The position numbers were made by a program, and so were the translations under genes. From assembly GCA_905203765.1 (NCBI GenBank), contig CAJKXC010000003.1, forward strand, positions 1 through 64,000: a stretch of 64,000 bases of DNA. Direction: 5' to 3'. This stretch comes from an uncultured Bacteroides sp. GTDB lineage: Bacteria; Bacteroidota; Bacteroidia; Bacteroidales; Bacteroidaceae. The notes beneath the pieces are model-generated. The model did not search any database and had not been told where the DNA came from. It worked only from the letters and a program-made list of their open reading frames with translations. Shown here one piece after another: positions 15,208 through 24,458 of this stretch. Position 1 is the stretch's first letter. Every line of letters starts with the position of its first letter.

Positions 15208-15287
15208 CGGCACCGGGGAACGCATCGCTCGGCACCGGGGAAGGCACCCTTCGACACCGGGGAACACATCGCTCAGTATCGGGACAT
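15208..15287. repeat. 22-bp tandem repeat, about 3.6 copies
   Basis: Units begin at 15208, 15230, 15252 and 15274 (the last partial and degenerate); the core is CACCGGGGAA followed by an ATCGCT-type end. It lies in the 143-base gap between the convergent RlmJ-like and amidase genes. No reading frame of note. Confidence 0.8.
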
Positions 15288-15298
15288 AAAACCGGTCT

Positions 15299-16357
15299 TT
15301 ATTTCACCTTCTTATAATCTGTGATGAAACCTTCCATCATCCACTTTGCCAATGCCTGGCGATTGGAACTGATAACGAAACGGCGTTGGTCGAAGGTATT
15401 CTGAATATTTCCCAACTCGACAAAAACAGAAGCGGGGGAAGTGTTGGCAAGCACGTATAAATTGCGGGCACTGACGGTTCCCGTAAAACCGCGATTAGGC
15501 TGATGCTTGTCATATTTCGATTCAAAAGTCTTTTTCATGGTGGTTGCCAGGCGTTTGCTGTCGGGCTTGTTCTTGGAGTGATAAAAGAACACATCGGTCT
15601 GATGGCTCTTGCTGCGGCTATCTACATGTAGGAAAATGGCGCGGCAATACTTATATTTCTTGCGGTCTTTCTGATAAAGTTCATTGATTTTGGCACAGCG
15701 CTGTTGCAGGCGTGCCACCTGGTTCAGAGGGATAGGAGCACCCATACACGTTTCACGCTTGCTGTTGGAGAGGTATTGGTCATCGCGAATACCGTCTTTG
15801 GCATCCTGAATAATGATGCGTACTTCGGCGCCTTCCTGCATCAGGTTGCGGGCAAGACGCAAGGCAACATCGTAAGCATATTCATCTTCGTGCAACTCTA
15901 TATTACCGATTCTGCCGATGGCACCGGGGTCGGGACCGCCATGCCCGCTGACTACGTAGAAACAAGTGCCTTGCAGGCGATTGGAAGTGACTTGAACATT
16001 GGCAAGCGCTTTTCCGAACAGAGGTTCGTGAATTGTTTTCTTTTTACTGCCCGAAGAACTGGCAGCAGCATTTGCCGGACTGTTATCCTTGTCCTCGTCG
16101 GCAGCCGCCTTTCCGTTCCGCAAAGGCGGTAATGCGTATTTCACTCCCAAGAGCAGTTCTTCTTTTCCACGCAAACGCTTCTCGTTCAGTTTCAAGAATT
16201 CCTTGTAATATGTTTTTGCCGGACGATTATTCCTTTCGAGAAAAGCAGAAATACCTTCACCGGATTTCGGAGTCGCATATTCCCCCTGAGCAAGCACTGA
16301 AAAAGAGCAAAGCATGAAAAAGAATAAAAGCAGTAATCGAGCCATAAGATTTATCAT
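15299..16357 (-). CDS. N-acetylmuramoyl-L-alanine amidase (Amidase_3)
   Basis: Zinc-dependent peptidoglycan amidase that cuts the MurNAc-L-Ala bond in the periplasm. 352 residues from the ATG at 16357 (an ATG at 16345 is also possible). Signal peptide ends near VLAQ. A linker rich in Ala, Ser and Asp lies at about 75-110. The Amidase_3 core shows its zinc ligands: His in VVSGHGGPDPGA, Glu in LHEDEYAYD and His in IFLHVDSRS, with the catalytic Glu in VFVELGNIQN. Divergent from metY, with a facing -7 box. Substrate class is certain, cell-division role only inferred. Confidence 0.9.
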   Translation of the reverse strand: MINLMARLLLLFFFMLCSFSVLAQGEYATPKSGEGISAFLERNNRPAKTYYKEFLKLNEKRLRGKEELLLGVKYALPPLRNGKAAADEDKDNSPANAAASSSGSKKKTIHEPLFGKALANVQVTSNRLQGTCFYVVSGHGGPDPGAIGRIGNIELHEDEYAYDVALRLARNLMQEGAEVRIIIQDAKDGIRDDQYLSNSKRETCMGAPIPLNQVARLQQRCAKINELYQKDRKKYKYCRAIFLHVDSRSKSHQTDVFFYHSKNKPDSKRLATTMKKTFESKYDKHQPNRGFTGTVSARNLYVLANTSPASVFVELGNIQNTFDQRRFVISSNRQALAKWMMEGFITDYKKVK

Positions 16358-16384
16358 TTTGCAGTATTTTCCCTATATAGCGGA

Positions 16385-16392
16385 CAAATTTA
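16385..16392 (-). promoter_or_regulatory. -7 box of the amidase gene
   Basis: TAAATTTG on the minus strand, about 28 bases before the ATG at 16357. Confidence 0.6.
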
Positions 16393-16404
16393 CATTATTT
16401 TCCT

Positions 16405-16412
16405 TACTTTTG
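16405..16412 (+). promoter_or_regulatory. -7 box of metY
   Basis: TACTTTTG, 50 bases before the metY ATG. It faces away from the amidase box, with only 12 bases between the two boxes. Confidence 0.6.
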
Positions 16413-16462
16413 CGATGACTTAGGCGTTAATAGACAAAAAAACTTTAAAAACAGATAGCATT

Positions 16463-17743
16463 ATGGCAAAGCAATTCAAGCCGGAGACCCTCTGCGTACA
16501 GGCAGGCTGGACTCCTAAAAAGGGGGAACCCCGTGTACTCCCCATCTATCAAAGCACCACTTTCAAATACGACACCAGCGAGCAAATGGCACGCCTGTTC
16601 GACCTCGAAGAAAACGGTTATTTCTATACCCGCCTTCAGAATCCGACGAACGACGCCGTTGCCGCCAAGATAGCCGCCCTCGAAGGCGGTGTGGCAGGTA
16701 TGCTGACATCCAGCGGACAAGCAGCCAACTTCTACGCTATCTTCAACATCTGCCAGGCAGGCGACCACTTCGTTTGTTCCTCTACCATCTACGGCGGAAC
16801 GTTCAACCTCTTCGGCGTAACCATGAAGAAGCTGGGCATCGACGTAACCTTCGTCAACCCAGATGCACCGGAAGAAGAAATCTCCGCCGCTTTCCGCCCG
16901 AATACCAAAGCTCTGTTTGGCGAAACCATCTCTAATCCGACACTGGAAGTGCTCGATATTGAGAAATTTGCCCGCATTGCCCACAGCCACGGCGTGCCCT
17001 TGATTGTGGACAACACCTTCCCTACCCCGATTAACTGCCGCCCGTTTGAATGGGGCGCCGACATCGTGGTGCACTCTACCACCAAGTACATGGACGGACA
17101 CGCCACCAGCGTAGGCGGTGCCATTGTAGATAGCGGAAAATTCGATTGGGATGCCTATGCCGACAAATTCCCCGGATTGTGCACCCCGGATGAGTCTTAT
17201 CACGGGCTGACTTACACGAAAGCTTTCGGCAAAATGGCTTATATCACCAAAGCTACCGCCCAACTGATGCGTGACCTCGGCAGCATCCAGTCTCCGCAGA
17301 ACTCTTTCTTGCTGAACCTCGGTCTGGAAACCCTGCACCTGCGTATGCCGCAGCACTGCAAGAATGCGCAAGCCGTTGCCGAGTACCTTTCTAAAAACGA
17401 TAAAGTGGCTTGGGTGAACTATTGCGGTCTGCCCGGAAATAAATACTACGACCTGGCACAAAAGTACATGCCGAACGGTTCTTGCGGCGTCATCTCCTTC
17501 GGACTGAAAGGCGGACGCGAAGTGTCCATCAAGTTTATGGATTCGCTGAAACTCGCTGCCATCGTGACCCATGTCGCCGATGCCCGCACCTGTGTGCTGC
17601 ATCCCGCCAGCCATACACACCGCCAACTCTCGGACGAACAACTGATGGAAGCCGGCGTACGCCCCGACCTGATCCGTTTCTCCGTAGGTATAGAGAATGC
17701 AGGTGATATCATTGCCGATATAGAGCAGGCATTGAATGCATAA
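16463..17743 (+). CDS. metY: O-acetylhomoserine sulfhydrylase (PLP enzyme)
   Basis: PLP-dependent enzyme making homocysteine (or methionine) from O-acetylhomoserine and sulfide (or methanethiol) in methionine synthesis. 426 residues, the usual length for MetY. The N-terminus KPETLCVQAGW and IYQSTTFKYDTSEQM are typical. The PLP Lys lies in VVHSTTKYMDGH (near 210), YTRLQNPTNDAVAAKIAALE is the substrate/PLP loop from the neighbouring subunit, and RFSVGIENAGDIIADI is the C-terminal signature. Monocistronic: own promoter and a strong terminator. A methionine gamma-lyase is an alternative, less likely by length. Confidence 0.88.
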   Translation: MAKQFKPETLCVQAGWTPKKGEPRVLPIYQSTTFKYDTSEQMARLFDLEENGYFYTRLQNPTNDAVAAKIAALEGGVAGMLTSSGQAANFYAIFNICQAGDHFVCSSTIYGGTFNLFGVTMKKLGIDVTFVNPDAPEEEISAAFRPNTKALFGETISNPTLEVLDIEKFARIAHSHGVPLIVDNTFPTPINCRPFEWGADIVVHSTTKYMDGHATSVGGAIVDSGKFDWDAYADKFPGLCTPDESYHGLTYTKAFGKMAYITKATAQLMRDLGSIQSPQNSFLLNLGLETLHLRMPQHCKNAQAVAEYLSKNDKVAWVNYCGLPGNKYYDLAQKYMPNGSCGVISFGLKGGREVSIKFMDSLKLAAIVTHVADARTCVLHPASHTHRQLSDEQLMEAGVRPDLIRFSVGIENAGDIIADIEQALNA

Positions 17744-17785
17744 AAAAAGGAAGTGCATTGCCTTGGCAATGCACTTCCTTTTTTA
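17742..17785. terminator. Strong bidirectional terminator
   Basis: GGAAGTGCATTGCC (17749-17762) pairs perfectly with GGCAATGCACTTCC (17765-17778) around a 2-base loop, flanked by A7 and T6 runs. It serves metY and the convergent GH20 gene. Confidence 0.9.
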
Positions 17786-17803
17786 TATAAATTCCTCAAT
17801 ATC

Positions 17804-20299
17804 TTACTTCACGCTAAGCGTTATCGACACACTCTTCTTTCCTTGATAGAACGTTGCCGCCTTGACAACCGGAGCATCGCACTTCACGGGTGCTTCCCAC
17901 AAAGCAGATTGGACGGTAGGCTCGGTGCCATCGGTAGTATAGCGTATCTCCGCACCGTCAATGGCAACATTGGCATAAAGAGTACCCTCTTTCACCATCA
18001 GTCCCGGATGAGGCAGACGGAAGTTTATACCGTTCTTTGCCCAATACGGCATTTCCTTCTCACTGATTTTCTCGTAATAAGATGCCAGGGCCTTATCAAA
18101 GGCTTGCTGCTCCGGTGCACCGGAAAGAGCTTCCCATACCGGATACGCATTCCAACCACGTTCTATCAATCCCATCATTTTCGGGAAAAGCAAGTACTCT
18201 ATCTGGCCGAAGTTACGGATTGTTTCAGCAAACAACTGACCTTGCACACCCACGATATTCTTCTTGCCGACTGCGGTCAACAGGGTCTTTCCTTTTTCAG
18301 TTGCACTCAAGTCAATAGGATCACCTGCCATATTCTTGCGAAGCGAACGATAGATGCTGAAAGGAAGCATAGCGAAAGAGATGGACTCGTCCACATAACC
18401 GCCCCAGTCGAGTCCACGTTCGTCGGGATGACCGTTGTATGCCATATCCATATAGAAATTGCCCACGTTGCAGAGGATGACCGGATAACCGTTATTGGCT
18501 GTCTGATAAACCACTTCATCATATCCCGGAACAGTGTTCCAGCAATATACACCGGCAGCCTGTGCCCTCAGTTGTTGGTGAGCCTGCTCCGTATGTCCCA
18601 AAGCAACTTCCTGCCAGCCGCTGAACTTCATGCCGTTCTTCTGCATAATGTCTCCCATCCGGGTAATGAAATACTCTGATAAATCGTGTATCTTCGTCAT
18701 TCCTTTCTCTTTCATCAGCTCCTGGCACTTGGGAGAGCCTTCCCATACACCATGCGGAACCTCGTCGCCACCCAGGTGTATCGTTGCCAGCGGAGCGCCG
18801 GCTTCCTTATACATGGCAGCAAGTTCCTGAATCACTTTTTCCATAAAGCGATAGGTAGAAGGCAAGGCAACATTCATCACATTGTCCGTATAGGCCTGGG
18901 CGGAAGAATAGCGGGAAGTATCCTGCGGATCATTCAGTACATACTCATTCGCCTTTTCGGGATCAGTACCGATGTATTTGTTGTAACGGGCTTTCATTGA
19001 ATAAATAGCGGCGCGTGCATGTCCCGGAGATTCGATTTCGGGAATGATGCGGACGTGTCTTTCTGTAGCATACTTCAATAAGCCGATGAACTCGTCACGG
19101 GTGTAATATCCATTGCCGACGGTCTTTGCATCCGGGTCATATCCACCGTCATAAGACGGATAGAGGCAATTGCTTTCGTCCGTAGTATGTCCGCGACGGC
19201 TTCCTACGGCAGTCAATTCTTCCAAACCGGGAATTTCCAAACGCCAGCCCTCATCGTCCGAGAAATGGAAATGGAGCACATTCATCTTATAAGAAGCGAA
19301 ATTATCAATCAGCTTCTTCAAATCTTCCGAAGTGGTGAAGTCGCGGGCGATGTCAATCATTTGTCCGCGATACGACAAATCGGGATAGTCCTGAATAGTC
19401 ATCCCCTCAAGCTGGTAAGGCGCTTGCTTGCCTTTCAGCATGGCGAGCAACGTCTGCGTGCCATTGAAGATGCCGTGTGGGGTGGCGGCACTAATCTTTA
19501 TCTGATTATCACCTATATTAATAGTATAATATTCATCGTTCACCGCCTGCGACTTATCTGCCAGAGCTTCTAAAGCGATTGTCACGGGAGCACCTTCAGC
19601 AACTTCCAGGCCGTAAACACCGGCCAGTTTCTCTTTCAGCATCTTTGCTTCACCGGCAAAATCATCTGCAAAGGTCAAGGCTACCTTGCCTTCCAACGTC
19701 GCTTTGCCTGCTGCCGGTACTGCCTTCTTTACCGATGGCAATATATCCGATTGAGACAGGGCGGGAGCACCGGCCAAACGAAGGTTTGCTTCATAAATCT
19801 TGGTAGCATCCGGATACCCCTTCAGCGTTTCGGGCGAAGGCAATGGAAGTGCGGTCATCGCAACAGGAAGCGGCTTCCCGTCTGCCGTCCCTACCCAATA
19901 AGTACCTTCGGGAGCAAGGGAATTTCTGTTCAGTGTATAAGAGCACCGGAAAGTAATCCGGATGGAATCGCCGGGAGCCAGCGGAGTGAAGCTATCGGTA
20001 GGATACATCTTGAAGTAGTTGGCATTCACTACTTCCACTTTTACCGCCGGGTTCTCTTCCTGCTTGATGCGACGGGGAAGTTGGCAATAATAAATCGTCC
20101 AATCTTTGGTCAAGGGCTCTTTAGAAATGTTCTTAAGGATGAAAGCGTTCTCATAATATCCGGATTCGATATTATTCTCAATCAGCTCCCAGGTCAAGGC
20201 AACCGGAGCCTTTTGTTCGTTACTTACCGACTTACATCCCGCAAATAGTGCCATCACAGAAAGTAATAATCCTGTTAAAGGAAGTCTCAAAAATCTCAT
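17804..20299 (-). CDS. Beta-N-acetylhexosaminidase, GH20 lipoprotein
   Basis: Exo-enzyme releasing terminal GlcNAc or GalNAc from glycans by substrate-assisted catalysis. 831 residues. Lipobox LFAGC (Cys22) indicates an outer-membrane or periplasmic lipoprotein. An N-terminal beta-sandwich (about 30-165, LTWELIENNIESGYYENAF) is followed by the GH20b-like domain (about 190-300) and the catalytic barrel (about 310-700). The barrel starts YRGQMIDIARDF and contains the Asp-Glu pair in HLGGDEVPHGVW. The C-terminal beta module (EIRYTTDGTEPTVQSAL) is typical of Bacteroides GH20. It is not linked to SusCD but may supply GlcNAc to the pathway encoded at the right end. Confidence 0.92.
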   Translation of the reverse strand: MRFLRLPLTGLLLSVMALFAGCKSVSNEQKAPVALTWELIENNIESGYYENAFILKNISKEPLTKDWTIYYCQLPRRIKQEENPAVKVEVVNANYFKMYPTDSFTPLAPGDSIRITFRCSYTLNRNSLAPEGTYWVGTADGKPLPVAMTALPLPSPETLKGYPDATKIYEANLRLAGAPALSQSDILPSVKKAVPAAGKATLEGKVALTFADDFAGEAKMLKEKLAGVYGLEVAEGAPVTIALEALADKSQAVNDEYYTINIGDNQIKISAATPHGIFNGTQTLLAMLKGKQAPYQLEGMTIQDYPDLSYRGQMIDIARDFTTSEDLKKLIDNFASYKMNVLHFHFSDDEGWRLEIPGLEELTAVGSRRGHTTDESNCLYPSYDGGYDPDAKTVGNGYYTRDEFIGLLKYATERHVRIIPEIESPGHARAAIYSMKARYNKYIGTDPEKANEYVLNDPQDTSRYSSAQAYTDNVMNVALPSTYRFMEKVIQELAAMYKEAGAPLATIHLGGDEVPHGVWEGSPKCQELMKEKGMTKIHDLSEYFITRMGDIMQKNGMKFSGWQEVALGHTEQAHQQLRAQAAGVYCWNTVPGYDEVVYQTANNGYPVILCNVGNFYMDMAYNGHPDERGLDWGGYVDESISFAMLPFSIYRSLRKNMAGDPIDLSATEKGKTLLTAVGKKNIVGVQGQLFAETIRNFGQIEYLLFPKMMGLIERGWNAYPVWEALSGAPEQQAFDKALASYYEKISEKEMPYWAKNGINFRLPHPGLMVKEGTLYANVAIDGAEIRYTTDGTEPTVQSALWEAPVKCDAPVVKAATFYQGKKSVSITLSVK

Positions 20300-20349
20300 A
20301 ATACATATGTGTTAAGTTAATAAAAGGGGGTATTGTTTTAATTTATTGC

Positions 20350-20357
20350 CAAAAATA
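20350..20357 (-). promoter_or_regulatory. -7 box of the GH20 gene
   Basis: TATTTTTG on the minus strand, 50 bases before the ATG at 20299. Confidence 0.55.
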
Positions 20358-20431
20358 AGCATTTTTAGCTAATCTGCTATAATAAGAACAGAAAAACTCA
20401 GCAGCGAACTACGATTTAGAACTTTTATCCC

Positions 20432-20439
20432 TACATTTG
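20432..20439 (+). promoter_or_regulatory. -7 box of maeB
   Basis: TACATTTG, 33 bases before the maeB ATG. Confidence 0.6.
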
Positions 20440-20472
20440 CAGCAAAATCATAACCATTTTAACTAAAACACC

Positions 20473-22761
20473 ATGGCTAAAATTACCAAAGAAGCCGCTT
20501 TGCTTTACCACTCGCAAGGCAAGCCAGGCAAAATAGAAGTAGTGCCAACCAAGCCCTACAGTACACAAACCGATCTTTCACTCGCATACTCTCCGGGAGT
20601 TGCAGAGCCGTGTCTTGAAATTGAAAAGAATCCACAAGACGCCTACAAATATACAGCCAAAGGTAACCTCGTTGCCGTAATCTCCAACGGCACCGCCGTA
20701 CTGGGACTGGGTGATATCGGTGCCCTCAGCGGCAAGCCCGTCATGGAAGGCAAAGGCCTGTTGTTCAAAATTTATGCCGGTATCGACGTATTCGATATCG
20801 AGGTGAACGAGAAAGACCCCGACAAATTTATAGAAGCCGTCAAAGCCATTGCCCCGACCTTCGGCGGCATCAACCTGGAAGACATCAAAGCGCCCGAATG
20901 CTTCGAGATAGAACGCCGGTTGAAGGAAGAACTCGACATCCCCGTGATGCACGACGACCAGCACGGTACCGCCATCATTTCCAGCGCCGGACTGCTGAAT
21001 GCCCTCGAAGTGGCAGGCAAGAAGATTGAAGAAGTGAAGATTGTGGTAAACGGTGCCGGCGCCTCTGCCGTTTCCTGTACCAAACTCTACGTTTCCCTCG
21101 GCGCCCGCCTCGAAAACATCGTGATGGTAGATAGTAAAGGTGTCATCAGCAAAGCACGTACCGACCTCAACGAGCAAAAGAAATACTTTGCCACCGACCG
21201 CACCGACATCCACACGCTGGAAGAAGCCATCAAAGGCGCCGATGTATTCCTCGGCCTGTCCAAAGGCAACGTACTGTCCCAAGACATGGTGCGCAGCATG
21301 GCTGCCATGCCCATCGTTTTTGCACTGGCGAACCCCACTCCGGAAATCTCTTACGAAGACGCCATGTCCGCCCGTCCCGACGTGCTGATGGCAACCGGAC
21401 GCTCTGACTATCCGAATCAGATTAATAATGTAATCGGTTTCCCCTATATCTTCCGCGGTGCGCTCGACACACAAGCCAAAGCCATCAACGAAGAAATGAA
21501 GATTGCTGCCGTACACGCCATCGCCAACCTTGCCAAGCAGCCCGTGCCCGATGTTGTGAACGAAGCTTATCATGTGAATAACTTCACCTTCGGCCCCGAA
21601 TACTTCATCCCGAAACCGGTTGACCCGCGCCTCATCACCGAAGTATCCTGCGCCGTAGCCAAAGCTGCTATGGAAAGTGGCGTAGCCCGCAAGCACATCG
21701 AGAACTGGGATGCCTACTGCGTGCACCTGCGCGAGCTGATGGGCTATGAGAGCAAACTCACCCGCCAGCTCTACGATACTGCCCGCCGCCATCCGCAACG
21801 CGTAGTATTTGCCGAAGGCATCCACCCCAATATGCTGAAAGCTGCTGTCGAGGCGAAATCAGAAGGCATCTGCCATCCTATCATATTAGGTAACGACGAA
21901 GCCATCGTGAAACTGGCAAAGGAACTCGACCTCAGCCTCGAAGGCATTGAAATCGTAAACCTGCGCCACCCCGACGAAGCGCCGCGCCGCGAACGCTACG
22001 CCCGCATCCTCGCCGAGAAGCGTGCCCGCGAAGGCGCCACCTACGAAGAAGCCAACGACAAGATGTTCGAACGCAACTACTTCGGCATGATGATGGTGGA
22101 AACCGGCGAAGCCGATGCTTTCATCACCGGCCTGTACACCAAATACAGCAATACCATCAAGGTAGCCAAAGAAGTTATCGGCATCCGCCCGGAGTACAAG
22201 CACTTCGGTACCATGCACATCCTGAACTCCAAGAAAGGTACTTACTTCCTCGCTGATACACTTATCAACCGTCATCCTGACGCCGAAACGCTGATTGATA
22301 TTGCCAAACTGTCGGAATACACTGTCCGCTTCTTCAACCACACACCGGTAATGGCGATGTTAAGCTACTCCAACTTCGGCGCCGACAAAGAAGGAAGTCC
22401 GGTAAGCGTGCACGAAGCCGTAGACTATATGCAGCAGAACTATCCCGACCTTGCCATTGACGGTGAGATGCAGGTGAACTTTGCCATGAACCGCACCATG
22501 CGCGATACCAAATATCCGTTTACCCGCTTGAAAGGAAAAGATGTGAATACACTTATCTTCCCGAACCTGAGTTCAGCCAATTCCGCTTACAAACTGTTGC
22601 AAGCAATGGATATGGATGCCGAACTTATCGGGCCGATCCAGATGGGATTGAACAAGCCGATTCACTTTACCGACTTCGAAAGTTCCGTGCGCGATATTGT
22701 AAACATCACCGCAGTGGCAGTAATCGACGCCATTGTTGATAAAAAGAAAGCAGGCAAATGA
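20473..22761 (+). CDS. maeB: NADP-dependent malic enzyme with phosphotransacetylase-like domain
   Basis: Converts malate to pyruvate and CO2 with NADP reduction. 762 residues in the MaeB layout: a malic enzyme part (about 1-430; SLAYSPGVAEPC, VMHDDQHGTA for metal binding, VNGAGASAVSCTKLYVSLGA as nucleotide fold) and a C-terminal phosphate-acetyltransferase-like domain (about 430-760). In other MaeB proteins the second domain is regulatory, binding acetyl-CoA, and is not catalytic. Length matches E. coli MaeB (759). The stop overlaps the ATG of a 57-codon membrane ORF (ATGA), suggesting coupling. Confidence 0.93.
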   Translation: MAKITKEAALLYHSQGKPGKIEVVPTKPYSTQTDLSLAYSPGVAEPCLEIEKNPQDAYKYTAKGNLVAVISNGTAVLGLGDIGALSGKPVMEGKGLLFKIYAGIDVFDIEVNEKDPDKFIEAVKAIAPTFGGINLEDIKAPECFEIERRLKEELDIPVMHDDQHGTAIISSAGLLNALEVAGKKIEEVKIVVNGAGASAVSCTKLYVSLGARLENIVMVDSKGVISKARTDLNEQKKYFATDRTDIHTLEEAIKGADVFLGLSKGNVLSQDMVRSMAAMPIVFALANPTPEISYEDAMSARPDVLMATGRSDYPNQINNVIGFPYIFRGALDTQAKAINEEMKIAAVHAIANLAKQPVPDVVNEAYHVNNFTFGPEYFIPKPVDPRLITEVSCAVAKAAMESGVARKHIENWDAYCVHLRELMGYESKLTRQLYDTARRHPQRVVFAEGIHPNMLKAAVEAKSEGICHPIILGNDEAIVKLAKELDLSLEGIEIVNLRHPDEAPRRERYARILAEKRAREGATYEEANDKMFERNYFGMMMVETGEADAFITGLYTKYSNTIKVAKEVIGIRPEYKHFGTMHILNSKKGTYFLADTLINRHPDAETLIDIAKLSEYTVRFFNHTPVMAMLSYSNFGADKEGSPVSVHEAVDYMQQNYPDLAIDGEMQVNFAMNRTMRDTKYPFTRLKGKDVNTLIFPNLSSANSAYKLLQAMDMDAELIGPIQMGLNKPIHFTDFESSVRDIVNITAVAVIDAIVDKKKAGK

Positions 22762-22931
22762 GACGACCGTTATCAAAATTCCAAATAGTTTGCATTGTGT
22801 TGCTTTGGGCAGCACTTTGCTACATTGTTTTAATATCTGTCGAACGAATTGACGGCCCAATTATCCTAACGCTTGCCATATCGGCGGCATTAGTGTTCAT
22901 TCCGGTGATAAAATCGATTAAAAGAGGATAA
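22758..22931 (+). CDS. 57-residue predicted membrane protein overlapping maeB
   Basis: Its ATG overlaps the maeB stop codon (ATGA), a classic translational-coupling arrangement. It begins MRRPLSKFQIVCIVLLWAAL, has two hydrophobic stretches (about 9-26 and 34-51) split by ISVERIDG, and ends in a basic tail (KSIKRG). So a two-helix inner-membrane microprotein with positive ends is predicted. No family is recognised. A strong terminator follows 22 bases after the stop, so the ORF is inside the maeB transcript. Coding status is supported by position and pattern only. Confidence 0.6.
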   Translation: MRRPLSKFQIVCIVLLWAALCYIVLISVERIDGPIILTLAISAALVFIPVIKSIKRG

Positions 22932-22953
22932 ATAATATCTTTTTATTCGCTTT

Positions 22954-22999
22954 TGCGTCATAAAACGACAAAATTGTTGTTTTATGACGCATTTTATTT
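22954..22999 (+). terminator. Intrinsic terminator of the maeB unit
   Basis: GCGTCATAAAAC (22955-22966) pairs perfectly with GTTTTATGACGC (22979-22990), followed by ATTTTATTT. Confidence 0.85.
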
Positions 23000-23007
23000 A
23001 TAAATTG

Positions 23008-23038
23008 TTTGTTTGTTTCATTTTTATATGTACTTTTG
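23008..23038 (+). promoter_or_regulatory. gdhA promoter (-33 and -7)
   Basis: TTTG at 23008-23011 and TACTTTTG at 23031-23038 with a 19-base spacer: the full Bacteroides consensus. Start expected near 23045. Confidence 0.75.
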
Positions 23039-23094
23039 CCACCGCAAACTTAAGAAAAAAGATTAAAAACAATAACCAATAAAAGAAGTAGATT

Positions 23095-24432
23095 ATGAAT
23101 GCAGCAAAGGTATTAGAAGACCTCAAAAGACGGTTCCCCAATGAACCGGAGTATCATCAAGCAGTAGAAGAAGTTCTTTCTACCATCGAAGAAGAGTACA
23201 ACAAACATCCGGAGTTTGACAAAGCCAACTTGATTGAACGTCTTTGCATCCCCGATCGTGTTTTCCAATTCCGTGTTACTTGGGTGGACGACAAAGGCAA
23301 CGTACAAACCAATATGGGTTACCGTGTACAGCACAACAACGCCATTGGCCCGTACAAAGGCGGTGTACGCTTCCATGCTTCTGTAAACCTCTCTATTTTG
23401 AAATTCCTTGCTTTTGAACAGACATTCAAAAACTCACTGACTACGCTGCCTATGGGTGGTGGTAAAGGCGGTTCCGACTTCTCTCCGCGCGGCAAGTCCA
23501 ATGCTGAAGTAATGCGTTTCGTTCAAGCCTTCATGCTGGAACTGTGGCGCCATATCGGTCCCGAAACGGACGTTCCTGCCGGTGACATCGGTGTAGGCGG
23601 CCGCGAAGTAGGCTTCATGTTCGGCATGTACAAGAAGCTGGCTCACGAATTCACCGGAACATTCACCGGTAAAGGCCGCGAATTCGGCGGTTCACTGATT
23701 CGTCCCGAAGCTACCGGTTACGGTAACATCTACTTCCTGATGGAAATGCTGAAGACCAAAGGTACTGACCTGAAAGGCAAGACCTGCCTGATTTCCGGTT
23801 CCGGTAACGTAGCTCAATACACTGCCGAGAAAGTATTGGAACTGGGCGGTAAAGTGCTGACCATGTCCGATTCCGACGGCTATGTATACGATCCGGACGG
23901 TATCGACCGCGAGAAACTGGATTACATCATGGAACTGAAAAACCTCTACCGTGGACGTATCCGCGAATATGCCGAGCAATATCCCGGCGTTAAGTATGTA
24001 GAAGGAGCCAAGCCTTGGGGCGAAAAAGCAGACATCGCCCTGCCCTCTGCCACTCAGAACGAACTGAATGGTGACCAGGCCCGCCAGCTCGTTGCCAACG
24101 GTGTTATAGCTGTATCCGAGGGTGCTAACATGCCTTCTACTCCCGAAGCTATCAAAGTATTCCAGGATGCCAAAATTCTGTATGCTCCGGGTAAGGCTGC
24201 CAATGCAGGCGGTGTATCAGTATCCGGCCTCGAAATGACCCAGAACTCTATCAAACTGAGCTGGAGTTCGGAAGAGGTAGACGAAAAGTTGAAGAGCATC
24301 ATGAAAAATATCCACGAAGCTTGCGTGCAGTACGGCACAGAAGCCGACGGTTATGTAAACTACGTGAAGGGTGCCAACGTTGCCGGTTTCATGAAGGTAG
24401 CAAAAGCCATGATGGCGCAAGGTATTCTGTAA
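23095..24432 (+). CDS. gdhA: NADP-type glutamate dehydrogenase (copy 1)
   Basis: Reductive amination of 2-oxoglutarate with ammonium, the main nitrogen-assimilation step in Bacteroides. 445 residues, the hexameric small-GDH length. Signatures: LTTLPMGGGKGGSDFSPRGK with the active-site Lys, VPAGDIGVGGREVGFMFGMY, and the nucleotide fold SGSGNVAQYTAEK. SDSDGYVYDPDG after the second strand lies in the cofactor-selectivity region. A paralogue lies at 42357-43694 on the opposite strand, sharing most of the N-terminal half but diverging in the nucleotide domain. Own promoter; ends in a long hairpin element. Cofactor assignment is from the family. Confidence 0.9.
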   Translation: MNAAKVLEDLKRRFPNEPEYHQAVEEVLSTIEEEYNKHPEFDKANLIERLCIPDRVFQFRVTWVDDKGNVQTNMGYRVQHNNAIGPYKGGVRFHASVNLSILKFLAFEQTFKNSLTTLPMGGGKGGSDFSPRGKSNAEVMRFVQAFMLELWRHIGPETDVPAGDIGVGGREVGFMFGMYKKLAHEFTGTFTGKGREFGGSLIRPEATGYGNIYFLMEMLKTKGTDLKGKTCLISGSGNVAQYTAEKVLELGGKVLTMSDSDGYVYDPDGIDREKLDYIMELKNLYRGRIREYAEQYPGVKYVEGAKPWGEKADIALPSATQNELNGDQARQLVANGVIAVSEGANMPSTPEAIKVFQDAKILYAPGKAANAGGVSVSGLEMTQNSIKLSWSSEEVDEKLKSIMKNIHEACVQYGTEADGYVNYVKGANVAGFMKVAKAMMAQGIL

Positions 24433-24458
24433 GACTAAGCCATAGTAACCAAGTATAT

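Noticed and set aside
15208..15287. Possible CRISPR array
   Set aside because: Units are directly adjacent with no spacers, only about 3.6 copies, and no cas genes nearby.
16445..17758. 437-codon minus-strand frame opposite metY
   Set aside because: It is the antisense of metY; metY has the PLP Lys motif and a matching promoter and terminator.
20578..21825. 415-codon minus-strand frame opposite maeB
   Set aside because: Antisense of a clear malic enzyme; the composition lacks any domain.
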